DNA of 64,000 nucleotides from Bog-950 sp044225825 (lineage in GTDB: Bacteria; Bacteroidota; Bacteroidia; Chitinophagales; LD1), in the NCBI GenBank assembly GCA_044225825.1, contig JBGAIB010000013.1:1-64000 (forward strand). The letters run 5' to 3'. A program made the position numbers and the translations under genes. Position 1 is the stretch's first letter, and each line of letters opens with the position of its first letter. Below are positions 44,000 to 52,951 of the stretch, piece after piece. The notes beneath the pieces were generated by a model. The model was not told the origin of the DNA, made no database searches, and saw only the letters and a list, made by a program, of their open reading frames with translations.

Positions 44000-45955
44000 A
44001 TGAAGCTGCCGTTTAACGATAAAAAATTTCTGCTGCTGTTAGCGGCCATAGCCATAGTGGTGGGACTGGAGGTGCTTTCCATTGTTGGCATTCACCTTCC
44101 CATGCCCTATGCGCCCTTTGTTTTTGCTGCTTTTATTATCGGGGTAGGTTATCCGGTTATACTAAACGGGTTAAAAGCTTTGGTTAAGTTCAATTTCAGC
44201 AGCATTAGTTTATTGATGCTTATTGCCGTGGCGGGGGCTTTTTACCTGGGCGAATATCCCGAGGCCGCAGTAGTAATCGTATTGTATGTGTTGGGCGAGC
44301 GACTGGAAGACATAGGCATAGAGAACAGCAAATCGGCGCTGGATGCACTGGTTTCAAAATCGCCTAAAACGGCCCTTGTAAAAGGCAGTACGCAATCCGT
44401 AGCTATTGATCGTATACCAGTGGGTTCCATTTTGGAGGTAAAGCCGCATGAAATGATTCCGCTGGATGGCATTATCGAAGCGGGAGATACTGCGGTTGAC
44501 GAGGCGGCCATTACCGGCGAACCCATACCACGCGATAAAGAGAAAGGCGATACTGTTTTTGCAGGCACACTGAATACCACAGGTTTTATAGAAATAAGAA
44601 CTACCAAACTTTCGGCGGATACCACGTTCTCCAAAATCGTGCAACTTACGTTTGAAGCAAGTGCCAATAAAAGCGATACACAAAAATTCATTCAAAAATT
44701 TGCCAGGGTGTATACACCGGTAATTATGGTATTGTCGGCCCTGCTGTTTGTGGTGCCGGTTTTTGTGTTGCATGAGAACGCCGACCACTGGCTGCAACAG
44801 GCCATCACGCTATTGGTGATTGCCTGCCCCTGTGCCCTGGTAATTTCCACACCGGTAGCCATTTATGCTGCTATCGGCAATGCTTCTTCGCGCGGGGCAT
44901 TGGTGAAAGGAGGGAAATACCTGGAAGCCCTGGCGGGGATACAGGCTGTATGCCTTGATAAAACACGCACCATTACCTACGGCAACCCGGTGGTATGCGA
45001 TGTATTGCCTTTAAACGGTACCGAACGCGAGGAGCTGCTGGCCTGCACCGCAGGCACCGAGTTGTTTTCGGAACACCCTTTAGCGCAGGCCATTGTAGAT
45101 GCCAGCCGAAAAGAAGGATTTGAACCGCATAAGGCTGTGAACTTTAAAAGTGTGGTGGGCAAAGGCGCTACGGCCAAATGTTTGGTGTGTGAGGACGAAA
45201 CAGTTTTAGTAGGTAAACTGAATTATATACACGAACATCAGCCGGTAAGCGAAGAGGCTGAAAGTATTGTAAAGCAGCTGTCGGAACAGGGCAAAACCAG
45301 TGTAGTGGTAAGTTTTGGAGATGGAGTAGCGGGCATTATTGGTTTAGCCGACGAGATAAAACCCGACAGCAGCGCTGCCATAGCTTCCTTAAAGCAAATG
45401 CAGATTGAACCTGTAATGCTTACCGGCGATACGGAACTTTCGGCGCGTGTGGTTGCGGATGCGGTGCAAATACAAACCGTGTACGGCGGCTTGTTGCCGC
45501 AGGACAAGGCGCAGTGTATTCAGGATTTAAAGAAGCATTACACCGGTGTAGCTATGGTGGGCGATGGGGTAAACGATGCACCCGCACTGGCGATGGCTTC
45601 GGTAAGCATAGCAATGGGTGCAGCCGGCAGCGATACGGCTATTGAAACAGCCAACATTGCGCTGATGAACGACCACCTGTCGTTGATTCCGTACCTGATA
45701 CGTTTGGGCCGTGCTACGGTGCGCACCATTAAGTTTAATACCATTGCGGCTATCGCCATCAAATTGTTTTTTGTAATGCTGGCGGTTTTCGGATACAGCA
45801 ATCTGGTATTTGCCATTGCTGCTGATGTTGGCGTAACCATTGTGGTAATTCTTATCAGCCTGCGGTTAATGCAGTTCGAGAACTCCGGTTTGCAGCCCGT
45901 ACCAGTACCGGCACTAAAAGGTTCAGGTAAAAAAGAGTGCTGTGACCATTGTTAG
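44000..45955 (+). CDS. Heavy-metal translocating P1B-type ATPase
   Basis: 651 residues. Metal efflux pump of the inner membrane: actuator AITGEPIPRDKEKGD, CPC motif in helix (IACPCALVISTP), SEHPLAQAI (HP motif), and hinge MVGDGVNDAPALAMASVSIAMG. The catalytic segment reads DKTRTIT, with Arg323 where the family has Gly (DKTGT), a single-base difference (CGC for GGC). No N-terminal HMA domain; instead a Cys-rich C-terminal KKECCDHC could bind metal. The Zn/Cd/Pb group is likely from the CPC helix and length, but Cu cannot be excluded. A TCTATTTG box lies just upstream. Confidence 0.87.
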   Translation: MKLPFNDKKFLLLLAAIAIVVGLEVLSIVGIHLPMPYAPFVFAAFIIGVGYPVILNGLKALVKFNFSSISLLMLIAVAGAFYLGEYPEAAVVIVLYVLGERLEDIGIENSKSALDALVSKSPKTALVKGSTQSVAIDRIPVGSILEVKPHEMIPLDGIIEAGDTAVDEAAITGEPIPRDKEKGDTVFAGTLNTTGFIEIRTTKLSADTTFSKIVQLTFEASANKSDTQKFIQKFARVYTPVIMVLSALLFVVPVFVLHENADHWLQQAITLLVIACPCALVISTPVAIYAAIGNASSRGALVKGGKYLEALAGIQAVCLDKTRTITYGNPVVCDVLPLNGTEREELLACTAGTELFSEHPLAQAIVDASRKEGFEPHKAVNFKSVVGKGATAKCLVCEDETVLVGKLNYIHEHQPVSEEAESIVKQLSEQGKTSVVVSFGDGVAGIIGLADEIKPDSSAAIASLKQMQIEPVMLTGDTELSARVVADAVQIQTVYGGLLPQDKAQCIQDLKKHYTGVAMVGDGVNDAPALAMASVSIAMGAAGSDTAIETANIALMNDHLSLIPYLIRLGRATVRTIKFNTIAAIAIKLFFVMLAVFGYSNLVFAIAADVGVTIVVILISLRLMQFENSGLQPVPVPALKGSGKKECCDHC

Positions 45956-46001
45956 CAGTTGCATACGAACTGCAATTGGGTAAATCGTTTATATTTAGCA
46001 G

Positions 46002-48080
46002 GTGCAAGTTTTCAGAATACTATTGGTAGCCTTGCTGGTTGCTGCTGCGGAAGGGTCGCTTTTTTCGCAGGGCACCAAAGGTGCTACGCTGCAAAATGTT
46101 ACGCCTGCTGTAATAGGCGAGCAGTATGCCGTAGTAGTAGGGGTTAGCAAATACAAATACCTGCCGCAATTGCAGTTTGCCGATGCCGATGCCAGGTGCT
46201 TCGCGAATTTTTTGATCAACGACGTGCACGTGGACCCCTCGCATGTTTACCCCTTTATTAACGACAGCGCCAACCTGGAGATAATGTGGAAGCTGGATGA
46301 GCTGAAGAAACAGGTGAAAAAGGGCGACCGGGTGTATATCTATTTTTCGGGGCATGGTGATATTGAAACAGCGCAGGAATTGGGTGGTTTGTTACTGCTG
46401 TGCGAAAGCGATACAGCTAATTACTACCTGAACCCCAACGGCTATATACAGGAGAAACAATTGCGCACAGCCATTACACGTATAACCGGTGCAGGTGCCG
46501 AGGTGGTGTTTATTGCCGATGCCTGCCATAGTGGTAAACTGAGCGGCGGTACCAAAGGCGCGGAGGACAACCTGCTGGCGCTGCGACAGGAATGGAGTAA
46601 TGAAACAAAAATTTTTAGTTGTCAGGCCAATGAGCTTTCGCTGGAGGGCGCGCAGTGGGGTAAGGGCCGTGGTCTTTTTTCGTGGCATTTGGTAAATGCC
46701 CTGAAAGGTGCTGCTGATAGTACCGACACACGCGACAATAAAGTAACGCTGTACGAGCTGCAGAAATTTTTGCAGGATAATGTACGGCGCGAAGCCAAGC
46801 CGAACAGGCAAACACCTTTTGTGGTGGGCGATCTGGAACATGTATTATGCGACATCAGCACCGGACCCGAGCTAAGTGCCCAGGATAAATTACTGGCCGC
46901 TAACTTTTCGGGTGGACCGGCAAAGGGCAATGTGGAGATGAGCAACGAGCAGCGCCTATTGAACAGTCGGTTTGAGCAGGCAGTAAAGGATCATCATTTA
47001 AGCAGTGACAAGGATGGTGCGTTGGGTTTATTACAGCAAATGAAGCAGCAGGATTTGCCTGAAGCAGTGATTGGTCAGGCAACCCGCAACCTGGTAGCTG
47101 CTTTGCTGAAGCAATCCACCGAGTTAATTAACCCCTTACTAAGCGGAGATGCGGTAGTGAGTGATGCGGCAGAACTGAACAATGCAGCAGCCGATATGCA
47201 GCTGGCCATGGACTTACTGGGCAGCGATCATTACCTATGGCCGGCGTTTGAATCGCGCCGCTTGTTTTTGAAAAGCGTGGCCCTTACCATGAATGAAGAA
47301 GACCTGGCAAAAAAGGAAAACCTTAACCAGGCCATACAATGGCTGGAGCAATCGGTTAAGTGGGAGCCCTATGCTTACTACTCGTATTTTCAATTAGGCG
47401 TTTGCTATTACTATAAGAAGCTATCGGATAAATCGATTGAGTACTTCAATAAATACAAAAGCTACCTGCCCAAAGACCCCGATACATATAATAATATAGG
47501 CCTGGCTTATTTCCGCATGGGCGATTTGGCGAACGCGGTAAAATATATCGGTCAGGCAGTGGGTATTGATTCTACGCGTCCGGCCTATTTCTTTAATATG
47601 GGCAACATCATGTGCAATGCCGGCGATTTTGTACGCGGCATTTATGCCTACAACAAAGCACTGAAGCTGAAACCGGATGATGTGAATGTGCTGTTTAACC
47701 TGGCTAATGCCTATAACTACGCCAAGCAAAACGATTCGGCTTATAAGTATTATAACCTGGTGTTAAAGCAGGAGCCTAATGATGCGCGCACCTGGCAGTA
47801 TTTGGGAAATACGCAACGCAAAATGAACAAGCCGGATGAAGCGCTGGCCAGTTATACCAAGTCCGTTAAGCTTGGCAATACGGCTTTCCGTGTGTTTTAT
47901 AATATGGCTTGTTTGCTATCGGTTAAAAACGACAAGGACAACGCGCTCGATTTTCTGGAGGAAGCGCTGAAGCGAGGTATGAATGATTTTGTATTGGAGA
48001 TTTACCGCGAACCCGACTTAAACAACATCCGTGGTACGGCGCGTTATACAGCGCTGATGAAGAAGTATGCCTCGAAGTAG
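46002..48080 (+). CDS. Exported caspase-like (peptidase C14) protein with TPR repeats
   Basis: 692 residues from a GTG; this start gives a proper signal peptide (FRILLVALLVAAAEGSLFSQ). About 40-285: caspase p20-like fold with His118 (YFSGHGD) and Cys175 (IADACHSGK), an intact orthocaspase dyad. Residues 300-420 are a charged linker; about 445-690 are TPR units (YSYFQLGVCYYYKKLSDKS; PDTYNNIGLAYFRMG). Bacterial caspase homologues cut after Arg or Lys. Export is unusual for a death protease and points to a periplasmic processing role. Preceded by a TATATTTA box. Confidence 0.85.
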   Translation: MQVFRILLVALLVAAAEGSLFSQGTKGATLQNVTPAVIGEQYAVVVGVSKYKYLPQLQFADADARCFANFLINDVHVDPSHVYPFINDSANLEIMWKLDELKKQVKKGDRVYIYFSGHGDIETAQELGGLLLLCESDTANYYLNPNGYIQEKQLRTAITRITGAGAEVVFIADACHSGKLSGGTKGAEDNLLALRQEWSNETKIFSCQANELSLEGAQWGKGRGLFSWHLVNALKGAADSTDTRDNKVTLYELQKFLQDNVRREAKPNRQTPFVVGDLEHVLCDISTGPELSAQDKLLAANFSGGPAKGNVEMSNEQRLLNSRFEQAVKDHHLSSDKDGALGLLQQMKQQDLPEAVIGQATRNLVAALLKQSTELINPLLSGDAVVSDAAELNNAAADMQLAMDLLGSDHYLWPAFESRRLFLKSVALTMNEEDLAKKENLNQAIQWLEQSVKWEPYAYYSYFQLGVCYYYKKLSDKSIEYFNKYKSYLPKDPDTYNNIGLAYFRMGDLANAVKYIGQAVGIDSTRPAYFFNMGNIMCNAGDFVRGIYAYNKALKLKPDDVNVLFNLANAYNYAKQNDSAYKYYNLVLKQEPNDARTWQYLGNTQRKMNKPDEALASYTKSVKLGNTAFRVFYNMACLLSVKNDKDNALDFLEEALKRGMNDFVLEIYREPDLNNIRGTARYTALMKKYASK

Positions 48081-48136
48081 CGCTATACCGGGAGCGGGTA
48101 GCCGTGGATTTATCAGCACATGTAGCACATAACTTT

Positions 48137-48224
48137 GTGGTTGGCGGGAAGCGCAACCACCGGGGGCCATCAATTTACCCCGCTCTTTTTTAACGCGGAA
48201 CTTCTTTCATCCGCCTTTGGCGGA
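48137..48224. repeat. Two intergenic palindromes
   Basis: GTGGTTG/CAACCAC (48137-48160, 10-base loop) and TCCGCC-TTT-GGCGGA (48210-48224). Neither is followed by a T-run, so they are not clear terminators. The second is a compact palindrome of REP type, between convergent genes. Confidence 0.5.
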
Positions 48225-48242
48225 ATGTGCAACTTTAAATTA

Positions 48243-48647
48243 TCAGCTAACAGGATTGAGGGCAATGCTGAAGATCTTGTATTGGCTCATGTCGCGCCCG
48301 TAGTAGAATTTATCGAGGGCTTCGTACATGTTTTGTGCACGGAAGTAGGAGGTGTGCAATTTGTTCTCACCGATTTTAACCCACTGGATGGTCATGCTGC
48401 TTTCGTTGTGGTAATACTGGTCGATGTAATCCAGCATTTTTTTAAGCGCATCAATTTTATCGGTACCGGTGGTGGTATGAAATAGAAAAGACTGCTCGTG
48501 TTTAGGGTTTACGGTAACAAGGTCCAGGCGAACGGTTTCGTTGCGCTGCTTATAATTAAAGATAAGGTTCTGCTGATCGAGCCCCAGGCGGCTAACGATA
48601 TCGCGCTGATACCGGGCAATTTCAACATTTTGATCCTGACGTGTCAT
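48243..48647 (-). CDS. Conserved hypothetical protein
   Basis: 134 residues, soluble, no signal. N-terminal half has NLIFNYKQRNETVRLDLVTV, C-terminal half SMTIQWVKIGENKLHTSYFRAQNMYEALDKFYYGR. No family recognised beyond resembling short Bacteroidota hypotheticals. An exact TATATTTG box (48653-48660) lies immediately before the ATG, which supports a real gene with almost no leader. Confidence 0.7.
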   Translation of the reverse strand: MTRQDQNVEIARYQRDIVSRLGLDQQNLIFNYKQRNETVRLDLVTVNPKHEQSFLFHTTTGTDKIDALKKMLDYIDQYYHNESSMTIQWVKIGENKLHTSYFRAQNMYEALDKFYYGRDMSQYKIFSIALNPVS

Positions 48648-48652
48648 ACAAA

Positions 48653-48660
48653 CAAATATA
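48653..48660 (-). promoter_or_regulatory. -7 box (TATATTTG) for the 134-residue gene
   Basis: Exact TAnnTTTG, five bases upstream of the ATG at 48647, implying a nearly leaderless message. Confidence 0.55.
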
Positions 48661-48670
48661 GCTAACTAAT

Positions 48671-48701
48671 AAAAGCGGCCCGTTTTAACAACCGGGCCGC
48701 C
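48671..48701 (-). terminator. Rho-independent terminator after clpP
   Basis: On the minus strand CGGCCCG and CGGGCCG form a 7-bp GC stem followed by CTTTTATTAG, 15 bp beyond the clpP stop. Confidence 0.8.
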
Positions 48702-48715
48702 GCTAAAGTTCAGGC

Positions 48716-49330
48716 TTAGATTAATTTTTCTGCAATGCCGTCAACGATACCGTATTTAACGGCCTCTTCGGCATTCATCCAGTAATCGCGGTCAAAGTCC
48801 TTCATTACCTGTTCGTAGGTTTTGCCGCAGTTTTCGGCAAGAATCTTGGCACTTTCCTGCTTGGTTTTGAGTATCTGTTGCGCGGTGATTTCGATATCGG
48901 TTGCTTGTCCGTACATGCCGCCCAGCGATGGCTGGTGGATCATCACACGGCCATGAGGCCACATCAGGCGTTTGCCTTTAACACCACCACTTAATAAAAT
49001 AGAACCCATAGAGGCTGCAAGGCCCATACAAATAGTATGCACCGGCGAAGAGATCATTTTCATGGTATCGTATATAACCATACCGCTGGTAACTACACCA
49101 CCGGGGCTGTTTATATAGAAGTAGATATCCTTACCGGGGTCGGTAGCTTCGAGGAACAACAGGCGGTTTACCACGCGCTCGGCCGATTCATCGAACACAG
49201 GTCCCCATAAAAACACCCGGCGCTGTTCCAGGAATTTGTTGTCGAATTTCATGCCACCGGCAAATTTTTCGATCAATTCGTCTGATTTGCCCGGTTTTTC
49301 CGGCTCTTCCATTCTTGTATTCATTTTCAT
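48716..49330 (-). CDS. clpP: ATP-dependent Clp protease proteolytic subunit
   Basis: 204 residues. Serine peptidase core of Clp. Catalytic triad: Ser107 (AASMGS), His132 (MIHQPS), Asp182 (FDRDYW), all in place; INSPGG forms the oxyanion region. It is normal length. No clpX or trigger-factor gene is adjacent, unlike many genomes. It ends at its own terminator. Confidence 0.96.
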   Translation of the reverse strand: MKMNTRMEEPEKPGKSDELIEKFAGGMKFDNKFLEQRRVFLWGPVFDESAERVVNRLLFLEATDPGKDIYFYINSPGGVVTSGMVIYDTMKMISSPVHTICMGLAASMGSILLSGGVKGKRLMWPHGRVMIHQPSLGGMYGQATDIEITAQQILKTKQESAKILAENCGKTYEQVMKDFDRDYWMNAEEAVKYGIVDGIAEKLI

Positions 49331-49708
49331 CTTATCCTTTTCGTTTTGATATTGACGCGGGTAAAAATAGAATATTTTAAATGCGGAGTTATGCAGGCGT
49401 GGCGGTTGGCTTACAGGCTATTAACAGCCCGGGTGTAAGGCAGGGTGCAGCCGGAAGTTTTACCAGAACATTTAAGCGGTTTTACCGTTTCCTATGATAA
49501 AAAAGGGCGTTTGCGCTATAGCTGTTAAGAAACCAGAACAAGCCGGCGGGCGGTACTTTCGGGAGGTTGAACGCAGCAGGATGCCAAAGTGCTGATTATT
49601 ATATTTTTATATTGACCTATTTATTGCACTAAGTCCCCCGGAACTGTTAAAAGTCATTTATCATTGCGTGGGTCATTTTATATTTTTAGAGCATTAAACT
49701 ACCCCTAA
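49331..49708. other. Intergenic region between clpP and the sigma factor gene
   Basis: 378 bp, no gene or RNA recognised. It holds AT-rich stretches (TTATATTTTTATATTGACC near 49600) that could carry the divergent promoters, but no exact TAnnTTTG was found. Confidence 0.3.
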
Positions 49709-50302
49709 GTGGCCAGAGAAAACCTTACAGGCGTTTCTGACGAAGAACTGGTGCACAGGTATCGCAACTCGTACGATACCCTGTATATAGGGGAGTTGTA
49801 CCAACGCTATACGCACCTGGTGTTTGGTGTATGCATGAAGTATTTCAAAAATGAGATGGAAAGCGAAGACGCGACCATGCAGATTTTTGAAAAATTAATT
49901 AACGATTTAAAAAAACATCATATAACTGCGTTTAAACCCTGGCTGCATACCGTAGTTAAAAACCATTGTATGATGCACTTCCGTAAGGAGAGTACAGAGG
50001 CCAAGCGGAAGAATGAATTAAAATTAGATACGGGTAATGTTGTGGAAAACCCGGAGGATGCACATCTACAGGAAGCACAGGACAAAGAGTTTGTGCTGCA
50101 ATACCTGAAAGATGGCATTGATGAATTAAAAGAAGAGCAGCGAACCTGCGTAGAGTTGTTTTATCTCAAAGAGTGTAGTTACAATGAGATTTCGACGATA
50201 ACGGGTTATTCGCTGAATGAAGTGAAGAGCTATATACAAAACGGAAAACGAAACCTGAAGAATTATATAACCGCCAGAAATGAGCAACCCAAAAACCAAT
50301 AA
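49709..50302 (+). CDS. ECF-type RNA polymerase sigma factor
   Basis: 197 residues from a GTG (MARENLTGVSDEELVHRYRNS). Sigma-70 region 2 (about 28-95, FGVCMKYFKNEMESEDATMQIFEKL) and region 4 (about 135-188, LKEEQRTCVELFYLKECSYNEISTITGYSLNEVKSYI) are both present with no region 3, as in ECF factors. It redirects RNA polymerase to a small regulon. The next gene starts inside its last 23 bp and encodes a membrane protein suited to be its anti-sigma partner. Confidence 0.9.
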   Translation: MARENLTGVSDEELVHRYRNSYDTLYIGELYQRYTHLVFGVCMKYFKNEMESEDATMQIFEKLINDLKKHHITAFKPWLHTVVKNHCMMHFRKESTEAKRKNELKLDTGNVVENPEDAHLQEAQDKEFVLQYLKDGIDELKEEQRTCVELFYLKECSYNEISTITGYSLNEVKSYIQNGKRNLKNYITARNEQPKNQ

Positions 50303-51524
50303 GGAACTCCTGGACGAGGGCGTTATCAGCGAGGCAGCGATGCTGGCTTACCTGCATAATACCCTTAGTGCCGACGAAAAGCAGCAATTCGAGAAATTGC
50401 TGGCGGGGGATCCTTTTGCCCAGGATGCACTGGAAGGTTTACAGGCTGCACAAAATGCGCAGGCAGCTACCGCTTCCATCGCACGGGTTAAATCTAAAGT
50501 GCGTGAGCGCACCGGTGCCGGCGAAGTAAAGGTGGTGAAATTGCACTGGACCAATTATGCCTGGGCCGCGGCCATCTTCGCCATCCTGATTGGAATTGGC
50601 TTTTTAATGGTTGGTTACATGGGCAAAAAGGCCGATGGTATTGCCATGAATAATACCTCGGGGAGTAAGGGCGCTGATAGTCAAACCCAGCTTTTTGAAA
50701 GCGCTGATAAAAACCAGCCTGCAGCTATCGAAACGGTTACCGGCGCTACAGATAGCGGCACCTTTACGTTACATGTAAATGAACCGCTTGCAGATAAAAA
50801 TATTGAAAGCAAACCATTGGGCGGCAGTGCTGTTGCCGAAAACGAAGTGAAGGAGGATTTGAAATTTGCCGCACCTGTAGCCAATGCCGAGAAACAATTG
50901 CAACAACAGACCGAGCAGAAAAATAATGGCTTTGTTAACACATCGCCGGCGGCGGGTATGAACTCCACCATTACCGCTAACAACGGATTAGGCGCAGCAC
51001 CGGCCGGCAAAAAGTCGGAAACCCCGGCATTTAAACCTGCAGGCAATGTGAATGACGAAGCCGATGACCTGGAACGCCGCAAGGATAAAGAAGTTAAAGC
51101 CCCGGCGCGCGGCGATGAGGAGAAAACCTTGGAAGAAGTGGTTGTGGCTTCAAACCGCAAGGAAAAGGCAAAAGAAACGGGTACCTCTATTGAGGATGCA
51201 CGAAATAGTTTTAACAGCGGTGATTACAAAAAAGCCGGCGACCAGTTTGATGTGGTGCTGAAGAACGAACCGGGCAATCCGGATGCCCTGTATTTTGGCG
51301 GTATCAGCGATTACATCAATGGCAAAACCAACAAGAGCGAAAAGAACTTCGATAAACTGCTACAGGATGGTAAACGCTACCAGGAAGGCAGCAAGTGGTA
51401 TAAGGCCAATATTTTGCTGAAAAAGGGCAAAAAAGAAGAAGCCAGGAAACTGCTGAACGAGTTGGCTAACAGCACAGGTTCGTATAAAGAACGGGCCGTA
51501 CAAAAGCTGGAAGAAGTAAAGTAA
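50280..51524 (+). CDS. Putative anti-sigma membrane protein with periplasmic TPR-like region
   Basis: 414 residues overlapping the sigma gene by 23 bp. A short cytoplasmic part (about 1-88; MLAYLHNTLSADEKQQFEKLLAGDPFAQDALEGL resembles the helical anti-sigma zinc-finger-like fold without Cys) is followed by one membrane helix (about 93-113, WAAAIFAILIGIGFLMVGYM), a long Gln/Ala/Lys linker, and C-terminal TPR-like repeats (SGDYKKAGDQFDVVLKNEPGNPDALYFGGI). Arrangement and coupling suggest it senses an envelope signal and holds the sigma factor; binding is not shown. Confidence 0.75.
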   Translation: MSNPKTNKELLDEGVISEAAMLAYLHNTLSADEKQQFEKLLAGDPFAQDALEGLQAAQNAQAATASIARVKSKVRERTGAGEVKVVKLHWTNYAWAAAIFAILIGIGFLMVGYMGKKADGIAMNNTSGSKGADSQTQLFESADKNQPAAIETVTGATDSGTFTLHVNEPLADKNIESKPLGGSAVAENEVKEDLKFAAPVANAEKQLQQQTEQKNNGFVNTSPAAGMNSTITANNGLGAAPAGKKSETPAFKPAGNVNDEADDLERRKDKEVKAPARGDEEKTLEEVVVASNRKEKAKETGTSIEDARNSFNSGDYKKAGDQFDVVLKNEPGNPDALYFGGISDYINGKTNKSEKNFDKLLQDGKRYQEGSKWYKANILLKKGKKEEARKLLNELANSTGSYKERAVQKLEEVK

Positions 51525-51643
51525 AATTCCATTAGACACTTAACGCCCCGGTGTTACTAGCTTGCGCAGGTAATCTTTCATTTCCTACGGCACTATTCCG
51601 TATTTCGAGTTTGTATTAGTGTACCTACTAAGTTGTAAGAACC

Positions 51644-52951
51644 ATGGCAAACTCATTTGAAGTAACAGGCGGTAAAAAATTAAAAGGCGAAATAGAACCA
51701 CAGGGAGCTAAAAACGAAGCCCTGCAGATACTGTGTGCCGTATTGCTAACCCCCGAAAAAGTTACCATCAGCAACATACCCGCTATACGCGATGTACTGG
51801 CGCTTATTGATATTTTAAAAGACCTGGGTGTGAAGGTGGAGAAGAAGAGCGAGGATACGTATGTGTTCCAGGCCGACTCCATTAACCTGGATTACCTGAA
51901 AAGCGATACGTATAAAAAGAAGGGCGCTGCCCTGCGTGGTTCTATTATGATAATGGGACCACTGCTAACGCGCTTTAAGAAGGCGTATCTGCCAAAGCCG
52001 GGCGGAGATAAAATTGGCCGCCGCCGTTTGGATACACACTTTTTAGGTTTTGAAAAACTGGGTGCTAAGTTTAACTACGACAGCAACGAAACGTTTTACA
52101 GTGTAGAAGCCAGCAACCTGCGCGGCACCTATATTTTGCTGGACGAACCTTCGGTTACCGGTACTGCTAATATTGTAATGACGGCTGTTATGGCCAAAGG
52201 CACCACTACTATCTTTAATGCTGCCTGCGAACCGTATCTGCAACAGCTGTGTGCTATGCTTAACCGCATGGGCGCTAATATTAGCGGTGTGGGCTCGAAC
52301 CTGTTGCAAATACAGGGTGTAGAACAATTGGGCGGCACCGAACACCGCATGCTGCCGGATATGATTGAGATAGGTTCGTTTATAGGTATGGCCGCGATGA
52401 CCCAAAGCGAACTAACGATCAAGAACTGCCGCATTGATATGCTGGGCAATATTCTGCCCGTATTTGAAAAGCTGGGCATTCAAATGGAATACCGCGGCGA
52501 TGACATTTACGTGCCGGCACAAGAGCGGTACGAGATACAGCGCTTTATAGATGGCTCGATACTAACGGTGGCCGACGGCCCCTGGCCTTTGTTTACGCCC
52601 GATCTGCTTTCCATTGTATTGGTAACAGCAACACAGGCAGGCGGTAGTGTGCTGGTGCATCAAAAAATGTTTGAAAGCCGTTTGTTCTTTGTAGATAAGC
52701 TGATTGATATGGGTGCCCAGATTATTTTGTGCGACCCGCACCGGGCTACAGTAATTGGTATTAACAGGCAGTATAAGCTGCGCGGCATTACCATGAGTTC
52801 GCCGGATATACGTGCCGGTGTGTCACTGCTGATTGCGGCTATGAGTGCAGAGGGCAAATCAACGATCCACAACATCGACCAGATAGACCGGGGCTACCAG
52901 CGCATTGACGAGCGCTTAAACGCCCTGGGTGCCGAAATCAAACGTGTGTAA
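51644..52951 (+). CDS. murA: UDP-N-acetylglucosamine 1-carboxyvinyltransferase
   Basis: 435 residues. First committed step of peptidoglycan synthesis (enolpyruvyl transfer from PEP to UDP-GlcNAc). Two-domain EPT fold; GGKKLKGEIEPQGAKNEAL at the start and MTQSELTIKNCRI motifs visible. The loop corresponding to Cys115 of E. coli MurA reads KPGGDKIGRRRLDTH, so Asp122 (nt 52007-52009) replaces the Cys that fosfomycin alkylates. In other bacteria Asp here keeps activity and gives intrinsic fosfomycin resistance. It abuts the convergent hydrolase gene. Confidence 0.95.
   Translation: MANSFEVTGGKKLKGEIEPQGAKNEALQILCAVLLTPEKVTISNIPAIRDVLALIDILKDLGVKVEKKSEDTYVFQADSINLDYLKSDTYKKKGAALRGSIMIMGPLLTRFKKAYLPKPGGDKIGRRRLDTHFLGFEKLGAKFNYDSNETFYSVEASNLRGTYILLDEPSVTGTANIVMTAVMAKGTTTIFNAACEPYLQQLCAMLNRMGANISGVGSNLLQIQGVEQLGGTEHRMLPDMIEIGSFIGMAAMTQSELTIKNCRIDMLGNILPVFEKLGIQMEYRGDDIYVPAQERYEIQRFIDGSILTVADGPWPLFTPDLLSIVLVTATQAGGSVLVHQKMFESRLFFVDKLIDMGAQIILCDPHRATVIGINRQYKLRGITMSSPDIRAGVSLLIAAMSAEGKSTIHNIDQIDRGYQRIDERLNALGAEIKRV

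Noticed and set aside
49331..49708. Possible structured RNA upstream of the sigma gene
   Set aside because: No recognisable secondary structure or consensus of tmRNA, RNase P, SRP or 6S RNA could be identified by eye.
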